NCBI GenBank assembly: GCA_036501345.1
Contig: DASYAN010000059.1
Location: 1 to 5,135, forward strand
Direction: 5' to 3'
Source of the DNA: DASYAN01 sp036501345
GTDB taxonomy: Bacteria; Chloroflexota; Ktedonobacteria; Ktedonobacterales; Ktedonobacteraceae
DNA: 5,135 bases
A program made the position numbers and the translations under genes. Below, piece after piece: positions 1-5,135 of this stretch. Each line of letters opens with the position of its first letter. Position 1 is the first letter of the stretch. Below the pieces are notes generated by a model that saw only the letters and a list, made by a program, of their open reading frames with translations, ran no database searches and was not told where the DNA came from.

Positions 1-410
1 GCCCTATGAGCTTTTGCCGCCTTCTGCACATCTAGCAGAAGTGGCTCATCCTCCAGAGACGCCACCAATTGGAGGAAACGCCGTCCAAGTGTGGCACTGG
101 CAACTCGGCTCTCGCGGGCAGTCTTGAAGGCACTCAAACAATTATTCAGTTCTAGCCAACGGAACAACAAATTATCCCGTTCAGTAAGAGATATCAGGCG
201 ATACCCCAGACGACAGAAAGTCGCTTCTAGTCTTGCCACTTCCATTAAATAGTCTTGCAAGAACGATTCGAGCTGTGCAACGTTGAGATGCCCTTCTACT
301 GCCAGAGTCTCCAAACCAAAAGAGTGGGCCGCTGAGCCAATCGGCAAAGCACTATCAGTAAGTTGTAATAAGCGTAGAAATTGCAGGCCATCAAGGACAA
401 AACATTCCAC
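1..410 (-). CDS. ureF: Urease accessory protein UreF, N-terminal part (cut by the window edge)
   Basis: UreF works with UreD/UreH and UreG in the cytoplasm to deliver nickel to apo-urease, and acts as the checkpoint factor for the UreG GTPase. The frame is open from a GTG at 408-410 to the left edge, giving 136 codons; whole UreF proteins are usually about 220-230 residues, so roughly 60% is present. Translation shows the family's N-terminal signature LLQLTDSALPIGSAAHSFGL (about residues 14-33), a helical middle part (FLQDYLMEVARLEATF) and the conserved RESRVASATLGRRFL block (about residues 99-113). An in-frame TGA lies two codons upstream of the GTG, so no longer start is possible, and AGGTAGG (417-423) sits 6 nt upstream. 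The gene upstream on the same strand is a TrbL-like membrane protein, not ureABC or ureE, so any other urease genes must lie to the left or elsewhere. Recognition is from remembered family motifs. Confidence 0.9.
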   Translation of the reverse strand, partial: MECFVLDGLQFLRLLQLTDSALPIGSAAHSFGLETLAVEGHLNVAQLESFLQDYLMEVARLEATFCRLGYRLISLTERDNLLFRWLELNNCLSAFKTARESRVASATLGRRFLQLVASLEDEPLLLDVQKAAKAHR

Positions 411-416
411 TTTTCA

Positions 417-423
417 CCTACCT
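417..423 (-). promoter_or_regulatory. Ribosome binding site of ureF
   Basis: On the minus strand AGGTAGG lies 6 nt before the GTG at 410. It supports this non-ATG start. The only other nearby in-frame starts lie inside the conserved UreF signature. Confidence 0.65.
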
Positions 424-526
424 GAATTCCAAAAAGGAAATAGTATCATGCTATCTGTTCGCTATCCTCCTGCTAGCCTCAAAACTATACTGGGAGGGGA
501 GTGTCCGCTCGGCTGGAACTAGGTGA

Positions 527-555
527 ATTATAGCCGTTCATCTAGAAGTTGAAAA
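527..555 (-). promoter_or_regulatory. Candidate sigma70 promoter for ureF
   Basis: Read on the minus strand, a perfect TATAAT -10 box (527-532) follows TTTTCA (550-555, 4 of 6 matches to TTGACA) with a 17-nt spacer. Transcription would begin near 520, leaving about 110 nt of leader before the ureF GTG at 410. The -35 box overlaps the T-run of the upstream gene's putative terminator, a compact arrangement in which one unit stops and the next starts. This suggests ureF is expressed independently of the membrane-protein gene. No start site has been measured. Confidence 0.55.
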
Positions 556-579
556 GGGCCATCCTACTCTGAATGGGCC
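552..579 (-). terminator. Putative intrinsic terminator after the TrbL-like gene
   Basis: On the minus strand, GGCC (576-579) pairs with GGCC (557-560). The stem continues as ATTC against GGAT, with one bulged C, one G-U pair and a six-base loop, and is followed by C-TTTT (552-556). It lies about 28 nt past the TAA at 607-609. The stem is modest and the U-tract short, so termination may be incomplete and allow some readthrough into ureF. Confidence 0.45.
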
Positions 580-606
580 ACGAACCTCAAGAATTTTGTC
601 GCGACC

Positions 607-2913
607 TTACACGACGCTATAAGCTGCAGCCCCAAGAGCGGTAACGGCCCCACTGCTTACAGCTCCAGCCTGAGCAATAGCCTTGGTTGCTTGTGTTCCC
701 ATCATGGTTGGTACCTTAATCACGGCCATGAGGACGATAATACGTGGCAATTGATTTAGGACGATGGTGAGAACCCCAAAGCTATCAGTAGGAAGCTGCG
801 GGAGATCCGGCAGCAGTAATGGCAGGGTCGTGAGAACGAAGAGCTGGACCCCCTGGGTAAAGAGGATCGAGCAGAAGCCCTTGAACCATTGACCCACGAC
901 CCTTTGTCCGAACCCTCCAGGCAAGCCCCAACAGCCAAAGGCCACAGGAGCTGTCAGAATATAGTAGTTCACCAAGGCAACTCTCATAAAGACTTGAACC
1001 GCAAAGTTGATGGAAAGAACTAGTGCGATAAAATCCCCAATGTCCTTGAGAGCTTGAATCGCATCATATATTCCCTTGGCAAGCTTGAGCAAACCGCCAA
1101 CAAAGGGAATAAAGGCCAGCATATCTGTGACAGCCTTTTGTAGGAGAACCTCCATAAATGTGTTCATCACGCATCCCCATCGGCTGACAGGAACAACAAT
1201 CCCACGAAAGGATGCGGGGTCACTCTCGCCTTCAAGCTTGTATGTCAGCATTTTGCCATTCAGCAACACATTAGGGTAGCCCAATGAGATGTGTAAACTA
1301 ACAACCGCCTGGCTCACCACATTGGATAATCCGATAAGCATGGTCGTCAGTTCATAACTCATACCCACAGCCAGAATACTCAGCAGCAGACGGGCTAACA
1401 TTTCCATGGCTGCGACCCGGCCCAAGGTCCATGATGACCACAGCAACTGATAGCCAATCAAGATCAAAGCAGGTGTAGTCAAAGTATACCCAAGTGCTAG
1501 AGTCAGTGAATAGAGGCTCACAAGATTTGTCTGGGAGTGCGTTTCATCAGCATACGTCACCGAAATATGGGCAGGATGCTTTTCAGTCCCCCCAGCTCCA
1601 GTAGCCCCACTATCACCGGATAACCAATCGCTTTGCAAAATTGCTTCATTGATTTTACCACTCTTGGAATCCGAGCAAGGAAACACCCAACTAGAAGTAT
1701 TTTTGTAACATCCAACCTGATACTCAGGCTCCTTCGATGTCTCCGTCTGGTTAAAGACACCACCGCCTTGACCCCCCCCACTACTGCTGGACGTCGCGAC
1801 AGACTGAGAGATGGAACTCGATATCTCTTCTGGGCTGCCAGTAAAAGGATCCGCAAATGTACCTGACTCGAGTGTCAGGGCAAGATAGATACTATCACCA
1901 TTTGGGCACGTCCACCTACTGTTTGTTGAATCGCAAGTCGGCATATCATTTGAAGCATGAGTCTCTATGCTCCCATGCTTGCCATCGAGTGTTAAATTGC
2001 TATTTGCTTGCACAAAATCAGCAAAGGGATTATAAGCTGTCGGATTGTAGAAGTAGCCACTAGCCTGCGGTATGGGAGCACAACCAAATTTATCAAACGG
2101 CAACCCTCCACAGTTCGCATGCGTGCTATCGCCACCTTGGCCAATGCATGCCTTATTGAAACAGATGAGATCATCACCCCCAATGAGATCATGAATCTGA
2201 CCACTATCGTCATTACTCGATCGGTTGTCGCTGTAACAGATATTATTTGCAGTACAGGTATTTTGATTGTTAAGTATATTATTTGTAGTCTGTGAACTGC
2301 TAGAAGTTCCAGGTGTAGCTTGTGCTATTCCAGTAGTACTGCCAACGGGCCATTTCAAGTTTTCTGGCTTTTGGGCTTGGATACAGGTGACATCTCGATT
2401 CCCCCATTGGAAATCTATATCGCTCTCACAGAAGTCATCACCAGCCACAGTATGATAATGATCCTTACAATTATCACTGAGGGCCCACTCGAAAGAGCCC
2501 CACGAACTTTGCACAGCAGGCTGACCGTCACAGTCATTGACAATGCAGTCGCTTGTCGAAGTTGGCGTAGCTTGCAAAGCTCTGGAGACCGCATGGTGAA
2601 GAGTGGCCGATGATGAGAGGACTGCTGCCCGCGCAAGTGGTTGTTGGCTCACCAGAGATACAATACATAGGCTACTAAAGAGCAATACCAGAGCCAGCGC
2701 CACAAAAGGAATACAATGCTTTTTTTGGCTCTTTTGTTCTGCAAGAGGAGCCTGACGCTCCGGTGTTACAGATGGGCTCTGGAGAGAGGGCTGGACCGTT
2801 TCTTGGTCTTTTCTTCCCTGCTCTGGCAATGGACCAATCAAAAGTTTTTCTGTTTTCCGTGCTCTGTTTACTCGGTAGCTGCTAAAAATCTCTCTCATGG
2901 TCATTTTTCCCAT
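607..2913 (-). CDS. Large VirB6/TrbL-like polytopic membrane protein with Cys-rich extracytoplasmic domain
   Basis: The 768-residue product has four parts. Residues 1-67 are a hydrophilic, Lys/Arg-rich, presumably cytoplasmic tail. Residues 68-88 form a hydrophobic signal-anchor helix, with a possible but doubtful cleavage site after ARA (94-96). Residues about 97-460 are polar, rich in Ser, Thr and Asn, and carry 15 cysteines, ending in Gly-rich linkers (379-385, 435-442). Residues about 464-735 hold several membrane segments (near 464-490, 503-530, 626-660, 676-701 and 712-735) plus an amphipathic hydrophobic stretch at 597-613. The segment NYYILTAPVAFGCWGLPGG (649-667), followed by a WF...LFTQGVQLFVL segment, resembles the core of VirB6/TrbL-type channel subunits of type IV secretion systems in Gram-positive-like bacteria. 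The resemblance is by pattern only. The tail is Ala/Gly-rich. The start could instead be the ATG at 2904 (residue 4), which has better spacing from GAAGG. No other secretion gene is in the window. A non-T4SS membrane protein remains possible. Confidence 0.6.
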   Translation of the reverse strand: MGKMTMREIFSSYRVNRARKTEKLLIGPLPEQGRKDQETVQPSLQSPSVTPERQAPLAEQKSQKKHCIPFVALALVLLFSSLCIVSLVSQQPLARAAVLSSSATLHHAVSRALQATPTSTSDCIVNDCDGQPAVQSSWGSFEWALSDNCKDHYHTVAGDDFCESDIDFQWGNRDVTCIQAQKPENLKWPVGSTTGIAQATPGTSSSSQTTNNILNNQNTCTANNICYSDNRSSNDDSGQIHDLIGGDDLICFNKACIGQGGDSTHANCGGLPFDKFGCAPIPQASGYFYNPTAYNPFADFVQANSNLTLDGKHGSIETHASNDMPTCDSTNSRWTCPNGDSIYLALTLESGTFADPFTGSPEEISSSISQSVATSSSSGGGQGGGVFNQTETSKEPEYQVGCYKNTSSWVFPCSDSKSGKINEAILQSDWLSGDSGATGAGGTEKHPAHISVTYADETHSQTNLVSLYSLTLALGYTLTTPALILIGYQLLWSSWTLGRVAAMEMLARLLLSILAVGMSYELTTMLIGLSNVVSQAVVSLHISLGYPNVLLNGKMLTYKLEGESDPASFRGIVVPVSRWGCVMNTFMEVLLQKAVTDMLAFIPFVGGLLKLAKGIYDAIQALKDIGDFIALVLSINFAVQVFMRVALVNYYILTAPVAFGCWGLPGGFGQRVVGQWFKGFCSILFTQGVQLFVLTTLPLLLPDLPQLPTDSFGVLTIVLNQLPRIIVLMAVIKVPTMMGTQATKAIAQAGAVSSGAVTALGAAAYSVV

Positions 2914-2921
2914 TTTCCTTC
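2909..2921 (-). promoter_or_regulatory. Ribosome binding region of the TrbL-like gene (start ambiguous)
   Basis: On the minus strand GAAGG (2917-2921) is only 3 nt from the ATG at 2913, which is too close for efficient use. It is 12 nt from the second in-frame ATG at 2904, which also has GGG (2909-2911) 4 nt before it. A third ATG lies at 2898. The second ATG, giving a 765-residue protein beginning MTMREIF, is the best-supported start. Confidence 0.5.
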
Positions 2922-2954
2922 ACTAATAGCATCCACGGCAAATAGATAAATTAG

Positions 2955-2977
2955 CAATATATTGTCGTGACATATTG
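2955..2977. repeat. Imperfect inverted repeat inside the candidate TrbL-like promoter
   Basis: CAATA (2955-2959) and TATTG (2973-2977) flank an inner near-palindrome TGTCGTGACA (2963-2972); a 3-nt insertion on the left side breaks full symmetry. It overlaps the -10 box and spacer of the weak promoter on the minus strand, where an operator would block polymerase. A regulator is only inferred. Confidence 0.35.
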
Positions 2978-2983
2978 TTTTAA
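2956..2983 (-). promoter_or_regulatory. Weak candidate promoter for the TrbL-like gene
   Basis: On the minus strand TATATT (2956-2961, 5 of 6 to TATAAT) and TTAAAA (2978-2983, 4 of 6 to TTGACA) are separated by 16 nt. The start of transcription would be near 2949, giving a leader of about 36-45 nt. The spacer coincides with an imperfect palindrome (2955-2977). The surroundings are very AT-rich, so chance matches are likely. Confidence 0.35.
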
Positions 2984-3398
2984 TTATTGCTGCTTGTTTA
3001 TTAGGCAAAAATGTTTTTATCCTATTTTTCGCAAAAACAGTGATAAATACAAAATATGGCATTTCCTAACGAAAAAGTACAGCCACAATTGATCACTTCT
3101 GCCAAGGATACCTAAGGCATGGTTTGGAAATGACCTGAAAGCAATGTAACAACTTGAATGATCCGAAGATCGTGGTGGCCTCTTCAAAGGTCGTATCATG
3201 AGTCAATGCCTGCTCTGAATTTGTCACATGCTTTCGAACCTTACCTAAAGGATAACCCAGCGAAAGAGGTTTTTTCCAGGACATTTGGGAACAACTTCAG
3301 GGGAAAGGGAACAACTTCAAGTAGTAATTACCTTACCACATGCCCTCCTACCACTCAAATTAGACTCAGCTAGCACGCTAGGTCCACATGATTTCAGA
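2984..3398. other. AT-rich intergenic stretch without a recognisable gene
   Basis: No open frame here looks like a protein. Frames of about 60-70 codons exist on both strands (for example 3093-3284 minus and 3158-3373 plus), but they overlap each other, lack good ribosome sites and match no family I recognise. Visible landmarks are A/T-tracts around 3005-3037, including GCAAAAA at 3005 and again at 3031, and a tandem 13-nt repeat at 3287-3319. It could be a regulatory spacer or the remains of a decayed gene. I saw no transposase motif or insertion-sequence ends. Confidence 0.5.
3287..3319. repeat. Two direct copies of a 13-nt repeat, 20 nt apart
   Basis: GGGAACAACTTCA occurs at 3287-3299 and again at 3307-3319, separated by GGGGAAA preceded by a G (3300-3306). 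The 20-nt period is close to two turns of the helix, so both copies would face the same side of the DNA, as in tandem operator sites. Alternatively it is a small duplication. No function is assigned. Confidence 0.6.
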
Positions 3399-3434
3399 AT
3401 TTCCCATGAAATACGTATTAGCCAACTATAGTTG
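3399..3434. repeat. Cluster of three short palindromes
   Basis: Three symmetric elements lie back to back: ATTTC-CCAT-GAAAT (3399-3412), the perfect 10-bp palindrome AATACGTATT (3410-3419) and the perfect 12-bp palindrome CAACTATAGTTG (3423-3434). They stand about 50-90 nt upstream of the consensus promoter at 3486-3515, where operators for the divergent region could be placed. Short palindromes are common in AT-rich DNA, so the clustering matters more than any single one. Confidence 0.45.
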
Positions 3435-3439
3435 TGTTT

Positions 3440-3467
3440 GTTATATATTTTGCAAATGTGATATAAC
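3440..3467. repeat. Inverted repeat GTTATAT / ATATAAC
   Basis: Seven-base arms at 3440-3446 and 3461-3467 are perfect reverse complements around a 14-nt centre. The right arm overlaps the CRP-like site. In addition TGCAAAT occurs twice in direct orientation at 3451-3457 and 3473-3479, 22 nt apart. The position just upstream of the promoter suggests protein binding, but this is an inference. Confidence 0.45.
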
Positions 3468-3472
3468 TTACA
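3457..3472 (+). promoter_or_regulatory. CRP/FNR-family-like binding site
   Basis: TGTGA (3457-3461), six bases, then TTACA (3468-3472) matches the CRP half-site pattern TGTGA-N6-TCACA at 9 of 10 positions, and AAA precedes it as in the longer consensus. Its centre is about 57-58 bp upstream of the predicted transcription start near 3522, close to the class I activator position around -61. In enterobacteria acetate uptake genes are under CRP control, so an analogous regulator is plausible. The regulator of this organism is unknown. Confidence 0.45.
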
Positions 3473-3485
3473 TGCAAATAATAGA

Positions 3486-3515
3486 TTGACAGCACAGGTA
3501 ATGCAGCTCTATAAT
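3486..3515 (+). promoter_or_regulatory. Consensus sigma70-type promoter for the acetate transporter gene
   Basis: TTGACA (3486-3491) and TATAAT (3510-3515) are both perfect consensus hexamers separated by 18 nt, one more than the optimum. Transcription is expected to start near 3522, leaving about 238 nt of untranslated leader before the ATG at 3760. Upstream lie a CRP-like site and several palindromes, so the promoter may be repressed or modulated rather than simply constitutive. Confidence 0.75.
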
Positions 3516-3631
3516 TCAAATTATTCTCTTCAAATAGAAATACAGAATCTATACCCACTATATACATTAGCGTCAATATTATCCTCTATGCCACGCTCAT
3601 AATATGTTGCCAAAGGTGTAGAGTGACAGAT

Positions 3632-3643
3632 AAAGGAGGTGAT
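3632..3643 (+). promoter_or_regulatory. Orphan strong Shine-Dalgarno sequence
   Basis: AAAGGAGGTGAT matches the complement of the bacterial 16S rRNA 3' end over 12 bases. No ATG, GTG or TTG stands 5-10 nt after GGAGG (3635-3639). The nearest candidates are TTG at 3657 (17 nt) and ATG at 3667 (27 nt). It may be a ribosome standby or regulatory element, a decayed gene start, or chance. Confidence 0.5.
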
Positions 3644-3666
3644 AGCAAGAGCACAATTGATTAGTC

Positions 3667-3720
3667 ATGATGGGAAAGATATTTGTGAGAAGGAGCCAAT
3701 CTGAACAGCCACATGGCTAA
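3667..3720 (+). CDS. Possible 17-residue leader peptide (speculative)
   Basis: ATG at 3667 opens a frame MMGKIFVRRSQSEQPHG that ends with TAA at 3718-3720, 39 nt before the transporter ATG. The strong Shine-Dalgarno upstream ends 27 nt away, too far for normal use, and no other good site precedes it. The peptide resembles no attenuation leader I know, with no run of one amino acid. Listed only because it lies in an unusually long leader. Confidence 0.15.
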   Translation: MMGKIFVRRSQSEQPHG

Positions 3721-3759
3721 GAAAGTTTGTTGGTTTATTCACGAAAGGTTGGTATTACA

Positions 3760-4389
3760 ATGGCTCGTTTTACAACACCAGATGAACATCTGACAGATGT
3801 GGAGGAAACACGAGGCGTAGCGAACCCTGTACCACTTGGGTTATGCGTGCTTGCCTTTACAACAGCAGTCCTGGGTGCCTACTATGCCGGCTTTATCATC
3901 CCATACCAAACTACGGGATCACGAATGGCAATTGGAGCCATCATCTTTATCGGTGGCATCGTACAATTGCTTGCTGGGATGTGGGAATTTCGCAGAAACA
4001 ACACGATCGCAGCTACAGTTTTCGCCTCCTACGGAGGTTTTCTCGCAGCCCTCGGCCTCGTTTTTATGCCAGGAATGAACATTACCAATCTTCTGGGCGG
4101 GGCAGCACATCTAGCACTTGGGCTCTTCTTCCTTTGTTGGACGATCCTTAGCGCCGTGCTATTAGTCGGATCGATGAGAACGAATCGCTTGTTTGTTACT
4201 ATTCTTGGCTTGCTTTTCGTATCTTACCTGTTTCTGACCATAGGACAACTGGCACGAGATAACCGCGTTTTGCTTGGTATTGGAGGCTGGCTCGGCATCA
4301 TTTGTGCTCTGGTTGCTTGGTACGCTGCTATGGTCAGCATGGCTGGCACGACCCATCTACAGGATAGCCTCCACGTGCCAACTCGCTAG
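3760..4389 (+). CDS. GPR1/FUN34/YaaH-family acetate/succinate transporter (SatP-like)
   Basis: Members of this family are small inner-membrane proteins that carry acetate, and in some cases succinate, across the cytoplasmic membrane, with protons or as a channel, and assemble as hexamers. The 209-residue product shows the N-terminal family signature NPVPLGLCVLAFTT (residues 22-35), the block QLLAGMWEFRRNNT (69-82) followed by FASYGGF (88-94), and the C-terminal GGWLGIICALVAWYAAMV (175-192). Six hydrophobic segments are visible near 25-47, 55-77, 83-104, 110-138, 143-163 and 170-194. The length is normal. The ATG at 3760 is preceded by GAAAGG (3743-3748) with an 11-nt gap. An in-frame TTG at 3727 would add 11 residues but has no good ribosome site and does not belong to the family. 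The gene appears monocistronic: it follows a consensus promoter and long leader and ends before a strong terminator. No acetate-activating enzyme gene is adjacent. The substrate is inferred from the family. Confidence 0.92.
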   Translation: MARFTTPDEHLTDVEETRGVANPVPLGLCVLAFTTAVLGAYYAGFIIPYQTTGSRMAIGAIIFIGGIVQLLAGMWEFRRNNTIAATVFASYGGFLAALGLVFMPGMNITNLLGGAAHLALGLFFLCWTILSAVLLVGSMRTNRLFVTILGLLFVSYLFLTIGQLARDNRVLLGIGGWLGIICALVAWYAAMVSMAGTTHLQDSLHVPTR

Positions 4390-4504
4390 AACGACAACAC
4401 ACGAGGAGCGGACAGCACAGAGCAAGTGTCTGTTCGGCGACAGCAGTCATTTTGAGAGTTGTACATTTTTTCATTAACGTTGATAGCAAGTTGCTCCTTC
4501 TCGC

Positions 4505-4545
4505 AAAAAGTTCATGCCCCCTTTAAAGGGGGTGTGAGCTTTTTT
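4505..4545. terminator. Bidirectional intrinsic terminator between convergent genes
   Basis: A 17-bp stem (4505-4521 with 4528-4544), containing three G-U pairs, encloses the loop TTTAAA. Five C-G pairs top the stem, and A-runs on the left (4505-4509) and T-runs on the right (4540-4545) supply U-tracts in both directions. It lies 116 nt after the transporter stop and 74 nt beyond the stop of the minus-strand gene ending at 4619, so it can end both transcripts. Confidence 0.9.
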
Positions 4546-4618
4546 GGTAGCCTGGAGACACCAGCGAAAAGAAAAATATCATGGTAAGAGTACGATCCCG
4601 CTCTTCTGAGCATAGATA

Positions 4619-5135
4619 TTAACTAGCAGTTGTGTACAGGGTAAAGTTGCTGACTACAATGCTACCACCTTCGTTCACTGCAATACCCGACGTTCCGCTG
4701 GCATAGGTCTGGTCACTTACGCTACCCAGAGCACGCCCATTTGCATAGAAGCTGAATTGCCGACCATTGACTACTACCGCCAACACCACTGGAGCATGCG
4801 CATCTCCAAAGATACCACCTCTGTCTATCTCTGTTGATACACCTGTAGCATTATCATAGACATTGGCACTCCAGGTACCGTCAGAATGAACAAGCAATGT
4901 GTACACTCCCTGCTGTTGTGCACCCAGTTGATTGCGGAAATAGAGGCCGAAATCGCTGGAGGAGGCTTTATCCTGCAGAAATTGTGCCTGGACAACATAA
5001 TTAGTAGGATAGGTCTGTCCTGGTAGTCCAGTCAGAAAACTGCCCTCTAGCCCCCACGTTTGAGATGGATTATTGGTTATCTTTGTACTGCCCCCCTGAC
5101 AAACGACCTGGGCTCCATTAAAGTTTGCCCATTGC
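4619..5135 (-). CDS. C-terminal part of a secreted/surface protein with LamG (concanavalin-like) domain
   Basis: The frame is open from the right edge to the TAA at 4619-4621, giving 171 codons; the true start lies beyond the window. The GTG at 4904-4906 is internal, because the frame continues upstream with domain-like sequence. Alternating beta-strand patterns such as YVVQAQFLQ (46-54), FGLYFRNQ (62-69), GVYTLLVHSDGTW (76-88), NGRQFSFYANGRALGSVSD and SGTSGIAV followed by IVVSNFTLYT form a jelly-roll C-terminal half. This resembles LamG or DUF1080-type carbohydrate-binding or laminin-G modules. The last residue is Ser, and no membrane segment or sorting signal follows. Ktedonobacteria often attach such domains to serine/threonine kinases or secreted enzymes, but the N-terminal part is not visible, so overall function cannot be assigned. 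The terminator at 4505-4545 serves its 3' end. Confidence 0.7.
   Translation of the reverse strand, partial: QWANFNGAQVVCQGGSTKITNNPSQTWGLEGSFLTGLPGQTYPTNYVVQAQFLQDKASSSDFGLYFRNQLGAQQQGVYTLLVHSDGTWSANVYDNATGVSTEIDRGGIFGDAHAPVVLAVVVNGRQFSFYANGRALGSVSDQTYASGTSGIAVNEGGSIVVSNFTLYTTAS

Larger units (their letters stand above)
3522..3759 (+). other. Long 5' leader of the acetate transporter mRNA
   Basis: The stretch between the predicted transcription start and the ATG at 3760 is about 238 nt. It contains a near-complete anti-16S sequence (3632-3643) with no start codon at the right distance, a possible 17-codon frame (3667-3720) and a small hairpin AGCC-ACAT-GGCT (3708-3718). TATCCTC (3580-3586) could pair with GAGGTGATA (3636-3644) with a two-base bulge and hide that Shine-Dalgarno. 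I recognise no known riboswitch class. A regulatory leader is an inference from length and content. Confidence 0.4.

Noticed and set aside
283..522. Plus-strand open frame of 79 codons
   Set aside because: It lies mostly opposite ureF codons and the ureF leader, and its translation has no family character.
1557..1856. Minus-strand open frame of 99 codons inside the TrbL-like gene
   Set aside because: It is an alternative frame of the larger gene, basic and low in structure, without a ribosome site. It matters only as the frame entered after slippage at the G8 tract.
3235..3276. Possible intrinsic terminator ending in six T (3271-3276)
   Set aside because: Only a 4-5 bp stem with a loop of more than 20 nt can be drawn, which is too weak.
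3093..3373. Overlapping open frames of 60-71 codons on both strands in the intergenic region
   Set aside because: No ribosome site, no recognisable domain, and they overlap one another and the 13-nt repeats.
3727..3759. Upstream TTG start for the acetate transporter, adding 11 residues
   Set aside because: The extension lacks a well-placed Shine-Dalgarno, whereas the ATG at 3760 has GAAAGG at 11 nt and gives the usual family N terminus.
3600..3760. Known riboswitch (cobalamin or c-di-GMP type) in the transporter leader
   Set aside because: The conserved boxes of these classes are not present; only short isolated similarities were seen.
3836..4151. Plus-strand frames of 80 and 102 codons within the transporter gene
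   Set aside because: They are out-of-frame readings of a clearly conserved coding sequence.
4571..4612. Second minus-strand terminator (AAGAG/CTCTT followed by T-runs) after the LamG-like gene
   Set aside because: The stem has five AT-rich pairs and the T-run starts several bases after it. The hairpin at 4505-4545 is far better.

Overview
The window most likely comes from a bacterial chromosome of moderate GC, probably a Ktedonobacteria-type member of the Chloroflexota. That placement is an inference. It rests on the style of the secreted LamG-like C-terminal domain at the right edge, on the large VirB6/TrbL-like membrane protein, and on canonical sigma70-type promoters. No rRNA or marker gene confirms it.

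Layout. (1) 1-410, minus strand: the N-terminal 136 codons of a urease accessory protein UreF, running off the left edge. It has its own candidate promoter (527-555). (2) 411-606: the UreF leader and promoter, and a hairpin plus short U-tract that can end transcription of the upstream gene. (3) 607-2913, minus strand: a 768-residue membrane protein with a cytoplasmic tail, one signal-anchor helix, a cysteine-rich extracytoplasmic domain of about 370 residues and a C-terminal polytopic domain resembling VirB6/TrbL-type channel subunits of type IV secretion systems. (4) 2914-3759: about 850 bases of AT-rich sequence without a convincing protein gene. It separates the divergent TrbL-like and acetate-transporter genes. 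It holds operator-like palindromes, a CRP-like site, a near-perfect sigma70 promoter (3486-3515) and a leader of about 240 nt with an orphan, nearly full-length Shine-Dalgarno sequence. (5) 3760-4389, plus strand: a GPR1/FUN34/YaaH (SatP-type) acetate/succinate transporter of 209 residues with six membrane segments. (6) 4505-4545: a strong bidirectional intrinsic terminator between convergent genes. (7) 4619-5135, minus strand: the last 171 codons of a secreted or surface LamG/concanavalin-like protein that enters from the right edge.

The genes do not form one pathway. UreF (nickel urease maturation) and the acetate transporter are metabolic, while the large TrbL-like protein looks like a piece of a secretion or conjugation apparatus standing apart from its usual partners. 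The points most worth following are the TrbL-like protein with its unusual ectodomain and the complex control region in front of the acetate transporter.
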